Shown: positions 10,329 to 21,366 of the stretch, in pieces
How positions within the stretch are numbered: the first letter of the stretch is position 1
Layout: each line of letters begins with the position of its first letter
Assembly (NCBI RefSeq): GCF_032362555.1
Contig: NC_083511.1
Span: forward strand, 3,100,001-3,164,000
Direction of reading: 5' to 3'
DNA from: Amyelois transitella
Taxonomy: Eukaryota > Arthropoda > Insecta > Lepidoptera > Pyralidae
Length of the DNA stretch: 64,000 nucleotides
The notes under the pieces: generated by a model
Database searches by the model: none
What the model saw: the letters and a program-made list of their open reading frames with translations, nothing else
Told to the model about the DNA's origin: nothing
Program-made: the position numbers and the translations under genes

Positions 10329-11178
10329 CTGAAAGGGAAAAAAATTGTCCATATAACATTTGACATGATTACAAGTAATAATAGGTAGGTAATACAGAAA
10401 CATGGGCTTAAGTGTTTGGTAAATTGTGAATCTATAAGTATTTTTTTTATAACTTAAAAGTTTTTATTGAAAACCAATAGCCACCCAGGCTTTGACCACG
10501 GTAGACACATAACATAAGTTACTTGGGGATAACGCAGCTTTCTAGCATTATAAGAATTTTTATAATTGGACCCGTAGTTTTGGAGCTTATTCATGTAAAA
10601 ACAATCATATCGTCGATTTAATTATCAGATTTCGTAACTCCGTTAGGAATAAATTTACAGGAGCAGGTAAAAACCAATTATTTCAATAATTAATTGTTAT
10701 TTTTTAACGTGCACGTGAATTTTGAACTAAAATCGAACAAGGAATTGATTTTTTTTTTCTGGTTATTTTTCATTTAGTAACAGTGAATATCTAAGAAAAT
10801 GGACTTATGAACTTTTCTACGTGATTTTATTTGGAGTTACGAGATGTAAAATGAAGTAAGCATTTTTTATCTTTGAATATTTTAAAATGATATTGGAATT
10901 ACGCGGTATTACCACAAACTAAATAGTTCTTCGATAGGTATAATGAAAAAAGCCAGATAAAACTTAAGTATTATTTATTTAATGCAAATAGAATGTCTGT
11001 TATACAGATATAAAACACAGTTTCTAATCTTAAATCGAGTAGCTTAACTTATAAGGCATAATCAGTCTCAAAATTAGGTTTTAAAAGTCTTAGGAACAAA
11101 ATACGTTTCTTAACTATCTATTAAATTTATCAAAAACAAAACACAGTTGTGAACTATGTTCACGTAAGTACTTATATA
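10329..11178. other. No gene seen; AT-rich
   Basis: I see no coding region, terminal repeat or RNA gene. The last 13 bp (11166-11178) are the left target duplication of the R1-like insertion. Confidence 0.5.
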
Positions 11179-11679
11179 GACCTTTCGCTGCAAAGTGTAG
11201 TAGCTGCGATGCTGTGCTGCGAGAGGAAATGGGAAGCAGTGGTTTCCTTCTGCGAGTACGTCATCTTGGAGAAGGAGGCCGCTGAGAGGGCGCGTGAACA
11301 CGATCCGAACGCGCCTCTACACCGTCGTGGTCGGGAGGCAGAAGGCGTGCACTTTATCGTGCGTGCCTACTGCCTCACTAGGGTCACTTCCCGACCCTGG
11401 GATGAAAAGGGCGGCCAGCAACTTACTGGTCGCCCATTACAGCAAGATTCCCGGTACAGAAGCGCCGGGCAGCCAGAGGGTATCGTGGTGAAATGCCTGC
11501 GATCCCATGATACCCTCAAAATGGCAAGAAGGGCGAACGGAGGGGTTTTAGTGGGCAGGCTAGTATACTACGTGCCAGGAGTCCCACACTCTCCCGGGTA
11601 AGCAGCGGTCCCGCAGCAAACCCGGGGGGTTGTCCGTAAAAAGGATTTCACTTTCGATAAAAAAAAAAGTACTTATATA
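11166..11679 (+). mobile_element. 5'-truncated R1-like LINE, 3' end with poly-A
   Basis: A GC-rich block (11179-11666) sits in AT-rich DNA and ends in an A-run (11659-11667). It is flanked by the duplication aagtacttatata (11166-11178 and 11667-11679). The first about 140 bp code the C-terminus of an R1-clade polymerase (CERKWEAVVSFCEYVILEKE, then AAERAREHDPNAP), and the rest is 3' UTR. This is a dead-on-arrival insertion. Confidence 0.8.
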
Positions 11680-11858
11680 ATTAGTTAACCACTTATCATA
11701 CGTATTGTTAACATTAAGGTTTTTATGGCAAAATCAGTCTCAACGCTTTAATGCGATTTTTAAGGAACAAACAATCATTATTTTAATTATTAGTATACCA
11801 AAGAAACTAGTTAGCAAACATAACATTAATCAAATAAAAGAAAATATCAAAAACCGTT

Positions 11859-14690
11859 TTAAAAATGAAGTAAATCATCATAAAATTTGTGGTAAACTTT
11901 TTCCATTGAAGTTTTCAGTTCCTGGAGATCCATGTATTTGTCTTTTGTAATTTGCAATCTTGCGGAGTACAGCGGAGGTATATCATTCCATGGCACGATG
12001 CATATTTTTTTAATCCTGATAGGAAGCTCTTCCTAAACAGTACTCAAGTGTCTTAACTTGTAAACAATCTTTCCTTCGGAATACTTCAGAGCTCTCAGAT
12101 TTGTGACCACGGAATCACCAGACTTTTTCCCCGTACTTATAGACTTGTACAAAGTCAGGGTATTACCAATGTTTTTGAAAAAATGATGATAAAGATACTC
12201 AACTTCATAAGGACTTTTCTTGCAGGCTGTTTTGGCCAAATATGCATAATCTGCTGGAACATTTATCTTTTTGTGCCTCATTGCTCTTTCTATGACGGAA
12301 TGCATACTGTCGCACTCCATCTGGGTATGTCCTTTTTCAAGAAACTTTTGAACGACAGTGATCTTGTGCTGCATGCTAAAGTTGAGCCAATTCGTTATTG
12401 GCCAGTACAACATTTCTGTTTTGATATGTACAACCATCACTGTATAAAATCAGTTCCTGCCCATCAGACATGGGGTGGGCTGGCGTTCCTCAGGGCAGCT
12501 GCCTGAGCCCGGCCTGCTACGCTGCGTACACCGACGACATCCCGGTCGCCGATGGAGCCAAGCTGGCTCTATACGCCGACGACGCGGCGTACTTCGCGAA
12601 ATCCATAAACGCGAAGCACGCCGCCAAGAAACTCCAAAAGGCACTTGACGCCCTGCCAGATTGGCTCCAGAAGTGGAGACTGTCGGTGAACGTGGCGAAA
12701 ACGCAGGCCATTATCTCCGGGTACGCCGCCCCACCGCCGCCGCTGAAGCTCTTCGGGAAGGACGTGGCGTGGCAGCCACACGTCACCTACCTCGGGGTCA
12801 AGATCGACCGTGGACTTCGCCTGAAGACCCACGTCGATTCAGTGGTGCAAACTGTGAAGATGGCCAGGGGAAGACTGCGTCCAGTCCTCTCCTCCAGCCT
12901 CCCGCTGAAGACGAAGCTCGGGATCTACAAGACCTACGTTAGATCCCGCCTCACGTACGCAGCCCCGGCGTGGTACGCCTATGTTGCGGAGACAAACAGG
13001 CGACGTCTCCGTGCTCAAGAGAACCAATGTCTCCGCGACATCGTCGGGGCCCCACGGTACGTGAGGAACGCGACGATCCAGCGGGACCTCAAATGGGAGG
13101 GCCTGGACGCGTTCATCTCGCGTCTGGCCGGCGATATGTTCGGCAGGGCGGACAGGTCGGCGCACCCGCACCTTGTGGGTATCGCGCCACTCCACGCTCG
13201 CCCGCCGGACCGAAGACACTGGCCATCGCCGAGAGAAGCCATCTTCACAGCGAACACCACTGCAGGCGCCGCACCCGCGGCGCCCGTTGACCCCGCAGGA
13301 AGAGGAAGACCTCATTAGTGGCCGCCACGGCCACGCTCGTGACCTGCCTGCCGTTGCAGGCAGCGTAGACATCCGCTGAAGAGGGCCACAATCCCTGAAC
13401 AGCTACCCCACATTTCCGCCTAACGGCGGAAATGCAGGAAGACCCACGACGAGACATGGGGTGTTGATTTATGAACTTTCCCAGTGCAGTTACAATTATA
13501 GTAGAAAATGCATTACTTGAAAGTTTTCCTTCACATTCATTCCAGATGTAAAAATATCCTTTGTTTCGTTTAACGTCATACAGAGTAAAATTGTGTACAA
13601 TAAGTTTTTTTTTGTAGTACAGGGAAGAAACATTTGATTGCGGGCTCACAGACTGTAAATCCATGGTATACACTTCGTTATTCGAGGAAATGTCTTTTGT
13701 CAATTCATCGCGAGCTTCTTTTTTCATATCTTGATGTATCTTGTAGTCGGATTCTGTAATATTTTTCGTTTTAAACGACTGACTGGTTTCGCACAGGTCT
13801 TTTTTTGGTCGAAACTGCGATAAGTTTAGCTCATCAAAAATATTACGAAAAGTGGCGATGCTTAAAGGTTCAGCATTTTTTTGAGGGCAGAAGTCGTTTG
13901 TATAAGCCTTGTATAACTGGGATTTTGATGTCCGTAGTGGTTCTAAATATATGTAGTTTTGAAGAATCCTTGCGACAATAGTGTGATTCCAGTTTGGGTA
14001 GGGAATCGAAAAATCCTCGTAACTGTTTCTGCGGCTCCGCCTTGACATTATTTTTTGGTATATTTTTCGGTGTGCCATCATCGCATATAATCCATTTTTT
14101 GATAACCAATTCGCCAACACTCAAACTGTTTAGAAACATTCTTTTGCACACCCGACATCTGTTCCCTTTGCTATCCGAGAGATATAATTCCACAGAATTT
14201 TCTCATCTTGATGATGTTCCAGCAGATCTCTTTCTTTGTTTTTATTTACAAATAGACAACATTTTGATGAAAACTTTCTTTTCTTTCCACGTCATATTCC
14301 AAAAATCTTTGAAGCATTTTTGTCGCCCTTCTTCTGGTATTTCTTTACACTGTAACTTTGTATTACCTCTTGAACTTAGCTTACAGTTGCATGTGTCTTT
14401 AATCTTTCTCTCATTCTTGATCTGAACGAAACGCCATTTATCGTCAACTTTTTTCTTGCCCAAATATGGTTGACCTTTCTCCCTCTGATCTTTATTTTTA
14501 TTAACGCTCCAATCCCGAGGACGACTCTTTTTGTTTCTTTTCTTTTCAGTTGTTGTCATAATTTTTTCGGGAGAATCATGTTGGTGACTTAATGTAGTGC
14601 CTGATGAACAGGTAGCCTTTTCAGAAAAATTCAGGTAATTCTCAATTGTCTCAGCATTTACTGAAATATCGTCGCTAAGAGACTAAGGAA
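11859..14690 (-). pseudogene. Sola-like / DUF7869-type element 3, transposase pseudogene
   Basis: This is a diverged third copy of the DGCGGQNKN family. The N-terminal part (about 14690-14242) is Lys-rich with PRDWSVNKNKDQREKGQPYL and FWNMTWKEKK. After stops and a frameshift near 14200 the frame reads RCRVCKRMFLNSLSVGE. Downstream come LESHYCRKDSSK, VYTMDLQ, and then FINQHPM at 13465. A LINE fragment interrupts the gene at 12478-13451. On the other side the frame resumes with ILYSDGCTYQNRN, the family motif in variant form, and GHTQMECDSMHSVIER. It ends after another frameshift near 12030 with KKICIVPWNDIPPLYS and a stop at 11859. The 5' end is cut at about 14690 by gypsy-derived sequence. 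I found no terminal repeats. Confidence 0.75.
12466..13463 (+). mobile_element. Jockey-clade-like LINE fragment (reverse transcriptase C-half)
   Basis: It is GC-rich, runs 12478-13451, and is flanked by the 12 bp duplication agacatggggtg (12466-12477 and 13452-13463). The plus-strand frame to 13316 reads AGVPQGSCLSP, LYADDAAYFAKS (the YADD catalytic box), WRLSVNVAKTQ, YLGVKIDRGLR, and a C-terminal thumb with YVRSRLTYAAPAWYAYV. It lacks the endonuclease and the N-terminal half of the RT. The 3' end has a small hairpin (tttccgcctaacggcggaaa) and no poly-A. With one duplication copy removed, the host element's frame reads straight through. Confidence 0.85.
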
Positions 14691-14989
14691 CAGATGATGT
14701 TAGGTATATTCTCTAAATCCACATTCTCCGTCACTGCAAGAACAGCTCTCGCCGCTGGTGGCAGATAACGTTGCCACAGGTAACCTATCACAAACTAGAT
14801 TTGTTTTTCTTCGATTTTTATTTGTTCGAAAACGGTACAACGAAGTTTTAAATGCCAAATGGGTTCTTTACCATATTTTCTGTTTATATAAATCCAATAA
14901 ATATATTTTTCGTCTTCAAAAAAAAAACTATCTACCGAAAATCAAAGTATGTAATTTTTATTTGAAAATTTATTTGGTAACAAGAATTT

Positions 14990-15275
14990 TATTTTCTAGA
15001 AGTATTAATGATAGAAATAACTTCTTCCAAATTATTATTCACACAGATTTTCAATAACTTCTATTTTATTAACAGTAATTTCGTACATGCAGGATTAATA
15101 TATTATAATAAATGACACTTATTTAAGTAACAATAATATAAGTAACAATAACTTTATTTTCTAGAAGTGTTAACAATAGAGGTAACTTCTTCTAAATTAT
15201 TATTTATACAGATTTTAAATAACTTCAATTTAATTAACAGTAATTGTGTAAATGCAGAATTAATATATAACAATA
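14990..15275. repeat. About 155 bp tandem duplication inside the MULE
   Basis: Blocks starting near 14990 and 15158 share ttattttctagaagt, aacttctt, attaacagtaatt and gattaatat landmarks at the same spacing, with scattered substitutions. Confidence 0.7.
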
Positions 15276-15276
15276 T

Positions 15277-16819
15277 TCAAATTATTTTTGAAATTTCTTT
15301 CAAGTATTTTATTTCATTAAGATTTTCTTTAATTTCTATTATTTTTTTCAATTTTTCATCTTTAATGATATACTTTCTTCTTTTTTTTTCAGGCGGTGAT
15401 CCGCATAACATCTTTTCTATCTCTGATTCCTTTATTATTGTCTCTTTTATAAGTTCTTTTATAAGTTCTTTTATAAGGTGATAAAATCCGGGAGATTTTT
15501 TATCTATTATTTGGTTAATGTGATGATGCCAAGCTTCCGCTGAATTTTGAGTTCGTGGCAATTTTAATGTATTTATCAACTCGCAGCTCCAAAATTCCGG
15601 AATATATCTTGCGGGGGCACTGCAAGTGCCACTAACATAATTTTCTTCAAACCAATGGGCTAAAGAAATAATATCATCGTCGTCTGAAAAAAAAAAACAA
15701 TAGTAAAAATTAAAACTTGCCATGTTATATGTATAGCAAAGTATAAAAATGAGACGTAAAAAATGTAGTTATATATTTACCTTTATAACTGACGAGTAAT
15801 TTATTAAAATATATAGGAATCTCGTTCGGAGGCAAAAAACTCAGTGCCAAAAGACATTTTACATCTGTTTTAAACTTTATATCACTTGCATATCTTTGTG
15901 TTAAACCCCTTTGTTGAACTTGCCGATATAATATTTGCCCGAGATGAAAGTGGCAGCCATGTAGTATCACATTCTCAAAATTAGATTTTAAACTTTGGAT
16001 TGCCGCCTTTTCGAAGTCCAAAATACATATTTTTGGATGAAATTCTAAATCATTTTCCACTCCGTATTCTTGTAATAATTCAAATATCATGTCGTATGTT
16101 TTCTTATCTTTGTTTGTGCATAAACAATACAGTAAAGGGAACGTTTTTGTTTTATTTCCTGTTACTGATAAATTACCATGTATGGTGTATAATTGTTGAA
16201 ATATGTGTGGCACAATCTTAAATGTACCATCAAGGACCCAAAAATCTGCTTGTTGCAATAATTGCATCATGTTTTTCGTTGACAGTAACAAAATTCGCTT
16301 ATTATTATTGTAAATCCGATCTTTGATGACAAAACATTGACCATTTATTTGCATTTCACTTTCATCTATTTCAAATAAAATATCAGTGGGCTCTTTCTTT
16401 TTTGGGACCTTTGATCTAGCTCTATACATCACCTGCTTAAGAGCTGATTGACTAGGTAAATGATCTAGAAATTCTGGAGTGCAATCACTTTGATTATTTT
16501 GCAAAATTTGGCATACCTTTAATCCGGTTCTTGCATCCTCTTTCAATTTTTGCCTAAAATCCGAGATTTCTTTATCAAGTGGATTTGGCTCATGATTGTG
16601 CTTATTACTGCATTTTAAAACATTATGTATCATATCATTTGCACTATTTACTTCTGTAACTAATGTTGCACAACATTTATAAATGTAGTGTTTTCGTGAA
16701 TCACAGCACCAGTAAAATTTAGTATTGTTCACTTTGTTTTTATAATAACTGAATCCTTCATAATGTAATTTTAATCCACCTCTATTGGATTTATACACTT
16801 TTGCTAAATTATCAGACAT
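15277..16819 (-). CDS. FLYWCH-MULE transposase, intact, 481 aa
   Basis: Exon 1 is 15781-16819 (MSDNLAKVYKSN; donor gtaaat) and exon 2 is 15277-15683 (acceptor tttttcag). They sum to 482 codons without a stop. Residues about 10-75 form a FLYWCH-type zinc finger (FYWCCDSRKHYIYKCCATLV, then CSNKHNHEPN) that should bind the element ends. The MULE core has DFWVLDGTFKIVP (first Asp), CILDFEKAAIQ (second Asp), GCHFHLGQ (the C/H motif of MULEs) and, in exon 2, RTQNSAEAWHHHIN, whose Glu is the likely third catalytic residue. The C-terminus is Lys/Glu-rich. A 24-nt upstream in-frame ATG at 16843 exists, but MSDNL is preferred because the extra residues (LFIIIIK) are non-family-like. Confidence 0.9.
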
Positions 16820-17284
16820 TTTAATAATAATGATAAACAACAATATGTGTATGAGATGTTTAGACAGACAATGATGTTTATTATCTAACTACCGTAAAAA
16901 TAATTAATAATATTAATTTTACAGCAACACAACAAAAAATGTTTTTGCTCCATTTATTTTACCAGGCTAAATGTTTTACTTTAGAAGATTAACACTATGT
17001 ATTTAAACATTACGTTTTTGGATTACTCTATATCACATTTGAATCTTGTGACAGAGCGCTATAGGTAGGTTTAGGTTGCGGCGGGGTGGCCCTTGGGCCT
17101 TGGGGGTAACCTATCACAAACTAGATTTGATTTTCAATAACTTCTATTTTATTAGGACCCTAAAGGCCGAAGTAAAGTGAACCTGTAGAGTTATAAAAAT
17201 AATAAGTGTTAGCGAAAAACAGCGCCGTAATTTTTTGAATGATTCATTAAATATAATATAAATATATATGTCACAGTCAAAACT

Positions 17285-17345
17285 CTTAACCAGTCAAAAG
17301 TACTATTGACTAGCACTTAACCAGTCAAAAGTACTATTGACTAGC
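17285..17345. repeat. Short tandem array around agtcaaaagtacta
   Basis: Two near-perfect units (ttaaccagtcaaaagtac, then tattgactagca) are followed by a weaker third (cagttaaaagtacttttgac). They lie in the subterminal region of the MULE and may be transposase-binding repeats. Confidence 0.6.
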
Positions 17346-18110
17346 AAAATCAGTTAAAAGTACTTTTGACCGTTGCTGCATGAAGCAGGTACGCGCTCTT
17401 ACTAACAAATAAGTAGTCGTATTCTTTTCGGACATTGTTCTCAGACGCGACATGCATGTGATGAATTTCAACCAGATGGAATAAGATATTTCGGTCAAAT
17501 GAAAATATTGAAAATAAAAAAAATTACGAAACGTTTTTGGTATTTTCAAATTCGTAACTAAAGAATTCTAGTTTGTGATAGGTAACCGTTGCCACAATAT
17601 ACGAAGGGTTTCGTCAGGAATCTTACCCCTAGCGAGATCGCGCATGCGGCGCAATAGCTGGGAAGGCTTTTGTTCCTCAAGCTCCATTTCCCCGATCAAT
17701 TTTTGTATCTTCCTGTTTTCTGACTCCTCGTAAATTTGTAGTAATCTGGCCTTCAGACTTTCGAATTTGTTATTTTTTGGTGGATCGATAAGTAAATCGG
17801 ATACTTGTTGAATGGCATCCTTAGTCAATTTCGATACGACGATATTAAATTTAGAATCATCTCCCATTTTCTGTGGTGCGCCTCCGTTCGAATAAACCAA
17901 ACCCTCGGTTGATCTGTCCAAAAATCCGGAATTTTATTGGTTAGGCTAATTGCAGACAATCCATATCCTAATTTTTGTGTGTGTTGTAGTGATACCGGAA
18001 TTTTAACAGGCTGGTCAACTTGAGGTGGCACTTGCGGGTTCATTTTTCACAATAAATTTTGAGTCTGAAATCACTACTACACTTTTGTTCACTTTTTCGC
18101 GGGTCACCAG

Positions 18111-18274
18111 TGTCGGGAGGGTCTGGTGGGGCTTAGAGAGAAACGAATAACTTCACTGATTGAGATTTATTGCCAAAAGAATAATTGAATTTGTACAATA
18201 CATATATGCGCGTTACCGATTAAGACCACGAGACGACTGGGAACGGAGAGGATTCGATCGCCAGTCGCTCTACA
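18111..18274 (-). repeat. Gypsy LTR (single)
   Basis: 164 bp, starting TGTAGAGCG and ending CCCGACA on the minus strand, with an aataaa-type signal inside. It directly precedes the primer-site-like sequence and gag. Its partner LTR is not in the window. Confidence 0.6.
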
Positions 18275-18590
18275 TAAAAATGCAATTCAGCTAACAGTCT
18301 TGAAAAGACTAAGGCTTTCAATCCCGCAGCCTGAATTCAATCTCGGTATTTGTGGGACTACAAATTTTAAATCCCGCGGGATCTCGGTATTTGCGGGATC
18401 CCGCATCCACTAACTCCGCATTTATTTAAATATTGTTATAAGTATGAGATCAATCAAATTACACCGTTTATTCTTCACAAATACAGCAACAAATACTGAA
18501 AAAACATGAAATCTATCTTCTTCATAAAATACACCAAAAAAATAAAATATCAACTAAAAAAACAAATTTCGAATTAAAATAAAAGTTGGT

Positions 18591-18917
18591 TTATTTATTT
18601 AGTTTGTCAGCTAAAGCTTTTAATTGAAAATGTTTGCGAAGGAAACACAACATATCTAAACTGTCATTTGCCAAACTGCTGCGTATTTTAGAAGCAATAT
18701 AGCCAGCAGCAGAAAATGCCCTTTCGGCTTCCACTCTTGTCGGCGGTATTCCTTTTAAGGCTTTATATGTAAATGTAAGATATTTTCCCATTGACCCCCC
18801 AGATTCATAGAGTGTCATTTCTTTTTTTATAATGGACTCAAGTGTATTAGCTCGAGATAGTGACGGGCAAAGTACATTACATGCTGACGATATAGTTAAC
18901 TCTAACTCCTGTTGCAA
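18591..18917 (-). pseudogene. hAT-C transposase, C-terminal dimerisation domain
   Basis: The frame reads GGSMGKYLTFTYKALKGIPPTRVEAERAFSAAGYIASKIRSSL and ends at a stop at 18591. The ER-x-FS-x-AG block is the conserved hAT dimerisation motif. The RNase-H-like catalytic region expected upstream is deleted, so it cannot be an active transposase. Confidence 0.85.
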
Positions 18918-19002
18918 TGTAAGATCATGATCAGAACACCACGACGGCGGAATCTCTACATTGTCGTTTCTTACTTGATCAGCCTCTTCATAATCATTGC
19001 TC

Positions 19003-19377
19003 TCAGATGAATTTAAAAGGCTTAAGTTGCGAATTGCGAAGTAGTGAATTTGCGCTGTTTTGAATTGGAAAATGGTCCGTGATCTTCATTTGCTTTGACA
19101 TCGGATTAGACTGTGATTCTGGAGATAACACATGGGAGGATGAACTGGTACTAACACTTGATGACGACGCTGCATTTTCGAGCCTTTTTTTGCTTAAATC
19201 CTCTAAATGATGCTTAGATTTTAAATGTACTTGTAATCCTTTGGTTGATCTAGCGGTGGTTTTAAGTATAATATTGCACAGTTTACATTTTGCCGTTAAT
19301 CCATCATTAGATTTGAGGAAATGCTCCCAAACATAAGAACTACCAGAAAAGTCACTATATTGAACTGCACTAGACAT
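19003..19377 (-). pseudogene. hAT-C transposase, N-terminal BED finger
   Basis: From the ATG at 19377 the frame has SSYVWEHFLKSNDGLTAKCK, CKLCN and HLKSKHH. The C-x2-C...H-x4-H spacing belongs to a BED zinc finger. A Ser-rich linker follows, then MKITDHFP, after which the frame ends near the deletion. Confidence 0.85.
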
Positions 19378-20257
19378 TTTTATGTTTAATTATACTATTA
19401 TTATATCAATCAACATCACGAAAATACGAAACAGTTAATAACTTGAGCTATTAAGAATATTTCACGCAGATGAACCTATTTGTTTTTGTTTACATTGAAA
19501 CTGATTGACAAATGACACTAGCTCGTTCACATCTCTCCCCGCCACGACCCCAGCCGCGCGACGCCAGCGCCAAGTTCCTTTGCCAGTGTGTTACCTACCT
19601 ACCCGCCGACCGACAGTCACCGAGCGATCGCGCTCGCGAGAGGTCGTATGCACATTTTTTTTCAGTCCCGCAAATCTCGCGGATCCCGCACCCGTAATCC
19701 CGCATCTCGCGGGAGTGGAAAAGGACGCGGGATCCGCAATACCGAGATCTCGGTATATCGAGATTGGAATCCCTGAAAAGACTGAATGGCCACGTTCAGC
19801 TATTTGGCTTAATGATAGAATTAAGATTCAAAGAGTGACAGGTTGCTAGCCCATCGCCTAGAAAAGAATCCCAAGTTTGTAAGCCTATCACTTAGTCGCC
19901 TTTTACGACATCCATGGGAAAGAGATGGAGTGGTCCTATTCTTTTATGTATTGGTGCCGGGAACCACACGGCATATAGAGAATATTACAATTTTCTAAAG
20001 CACACAACAAAGAAGATTAAAAGTAATAGGTTTTTAACCCTTAAATTGGCAGAACCTTTTACATTAGAATTTTTGAGTTTTTCTTAATTATGTATCTATT
20101 TAGGGATAAATAAAGACAAAATGTATGAAAAAGAAATAAATTTATTTTATCTTCACAGGTTTTTTATATGTCATTTATAAGTGACATTGCCAACTAGTCT
20201 ATAAAACTGAGCACAGTATGTATGTCACATGAAACGGACATTGCCAGTTTGGGTATA

Positions 20258-21201
20258 TACGAGGTCTGGCTATTAAATAACGAGACTGCTTATGAAAAAG
20301 AGTTTTATTTTAAAAATTATTCTACAATCGAATGCTCCCCTTCAATATACTCCTCTTCCCTCGCCACACACCATTCCATTCGTTTTTTCCATTGGTCAAA
20401 GCAAAGCTGGAAGTCTTCTTTTGTAAGAGCATTTAGGAGCTCCGCCGATTTTCGCTTCACCTCTTCCATCGACTCGAACCGGGTTCCTTTTAAGGCAGAC
20501 TTGATCTTCGGAAATAGGAAAAAGTCACAGGGTGCTAAATCAGGCGAGTACGGCGCGTGTTCGAGCACTGGAGTGCCTCTGGCGGCTAAATAACGCTTCA
20601 CAGACAGCGCGTTATGGGCAGGTGCGTTGTCCTGGTGCAATACCAACTTCGCACAGACTTTCTTCATGTTCAAGTCATCATGTAAAATTTTTCTGACAGT
20701 TTCTTTATTGGAGTTTACAGTCTCAGCAATCATCCGAATGCTCATACGACAATCTCCGCGCACAATTTCATTTATTTTGGTCACTGTTTGCGGAGTTGAA
20801 ACAGAGACAGGTCGACCTGGACGTTGGTCATCTTCGGTGCTCTCTCGGCCTTCAGAAAACCTTTTATACCATTCGAAAACACGCGCACGAGATTGAGAAT
20901 TCTCACCATAGGCCTCTTTCAACAACTTATAGCACTCAGTCGGAGTTTTTTTTTAATTTAACGAGAAATTTCACATTGATCCGTTGCTCGTGTTTTTCGG
21001 CACACATCGTTACCGGCACGAGAAAAAAACACGTTCATTTCTAACCTCTACACAAAAAATACTACTACAGCGACAAAAATGTGTTTTCATACTGGAATAG
21101 TAGACACTTCCAGCTATCCAATGCTGCATTCGTTTTCCACCCTACCCCTCTAGGACGCCTTCGGCACGCGCAGTCTCGTTATTTAATAGCCAGACCTCGT
21201 A
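20258..21201. mobile_element. mariner element nested in piggyBac
   Basis: It has 30 bp perfect terminal inverted repeats (cgaggtctggctattaaa...) at 20260 and ending at 21199, each next to TA. The total length of 940 bp, against the usual 1.3 kb, reflects an internal deletion in the transposase gene. Confidence 0.93.
20317..21007 (-). pseudogene. mariner transposase, internally deleted
   Basis: The probable start is at 21007 (MCAEKHEQRINVKFLVKL). A frameshift in an A-run near 20950 leads into KEAYGENSQSRARVFEWYKRF and the paired helix-turn-helix region (DDQRPGRPVSVS, MSIRMIAETVNSNKETVRKIL). The frame then jumps from MKKVCAKLV directly to LHQDNAPAH. The segment with the first catalytic Asp is deleted; the second (HQDNAPAH) and third (YSPDLAPCDFFLF) Asp of the DD34D triad remain. 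Inactive. Confidence 0.92.
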
Positions 21202-21366
21202 TGAAAAAATACAAAGAGATATAAAAGTAAATAGAAAAACCTTAGGCTTATAACTAATCATGAGATCAGAACATAGGAACTTTTGGAATATAACAAATAC
21301 TACTCTCAACAAATAAAACTTTTTAACAAAACTAACTTTTGTACCTTTTTGGTCATAAAAATAAAC

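Larger units (their letters stand above)
14770..17596. mobile_element. Mutator-like element (MULE) with 9 bp target duplication
   Basis: The element is 14779-17587. The terminal inverted repeats are 21 bp and perfect (starting ggtaacctatcacaaac). The 9 bp duplication gttgccaca lies at 14770-14778 and 17588-17596; 9 bp is the classical length for Mutator. It is inserted in a gypsy gag remnant. It encodes one spliced, intact FLYWCH/MULE transposase. Internal features are a tandem duplication (about 14990-15275), a short repeat array (17285-17345) and an extra copy of the left end at 17105. Confidence 0.92.
14691..18274 (-). pseudogene. Ty3/gypsy remnant: LTR, leader and gag, split by a MULE
   Basis: From right to left it contains an LTR-like block at 18111-18274 (TGT...ACA on the minus strand), a leader with a ggtgacccgcgaaaa primer-site-like stretch, and a gag-like frame from the ATG at 18043. 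Gag shows IPDFWTDQPRVWFIRTEA, a frameshift near 17870, then SDLLIDPPKNNKFESLKARL and RRMRDLARGKIPDETLRILW, typical of insect gypsy gag. The frame is cut at 17588 by the MULE and resumes at 14769 with LPPAARAVLAVTENV before stopping near 14691. Protease, RT, RNase H and integrase are absent, so nothing functional remains. Confidence 0.75.
18303..19783. mobile_element. Internally deleted hAT (hAT-C) inserted in SINE-1
   Basis: The element is 18311-19775, with the 8 bp duplication aaaagact on both sides (18303-18310 and 19776-19783). Its ends are imperfect inverted repeats (aaggctttcaatc on the left; cagggattccaatc as the inverted right end), continuing into ctcggtatt and cgggatcccgc repeats. 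The two flanks join into an uninterrupted SINE-1 sequence. The BED and dimerisation parts of the transposase remain, while the middle is lost. Confidence 0.85.
18288..19974 (-). repeat. SINE-1 copy 2, split by hAT-C
   Basis: The left part is 18288-18310 (acagtcttgaaaagact) and the right part is 19776-19974 (gaatggccacgttcagc to cacacggca). The tail end is missing where it meets the gypsy LTR. Confidence 0.85.

Noticed and set aside
12517-13372. Several long ORFs in other frames around the jockey fragment
   Set aside because: High GC content gives spurious open frames; only the frame at 12478-13318 has RT motifs.
17105-17587. A separate small MULE-type MITE between the internal left-end copy and the right end
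   Set aside because: The 9 bases before 17105 (ggccttggg) do not match the right-hand duplication gttgccaca, whereas those before 14779 do. The element boundary is therefore 14779-17587.
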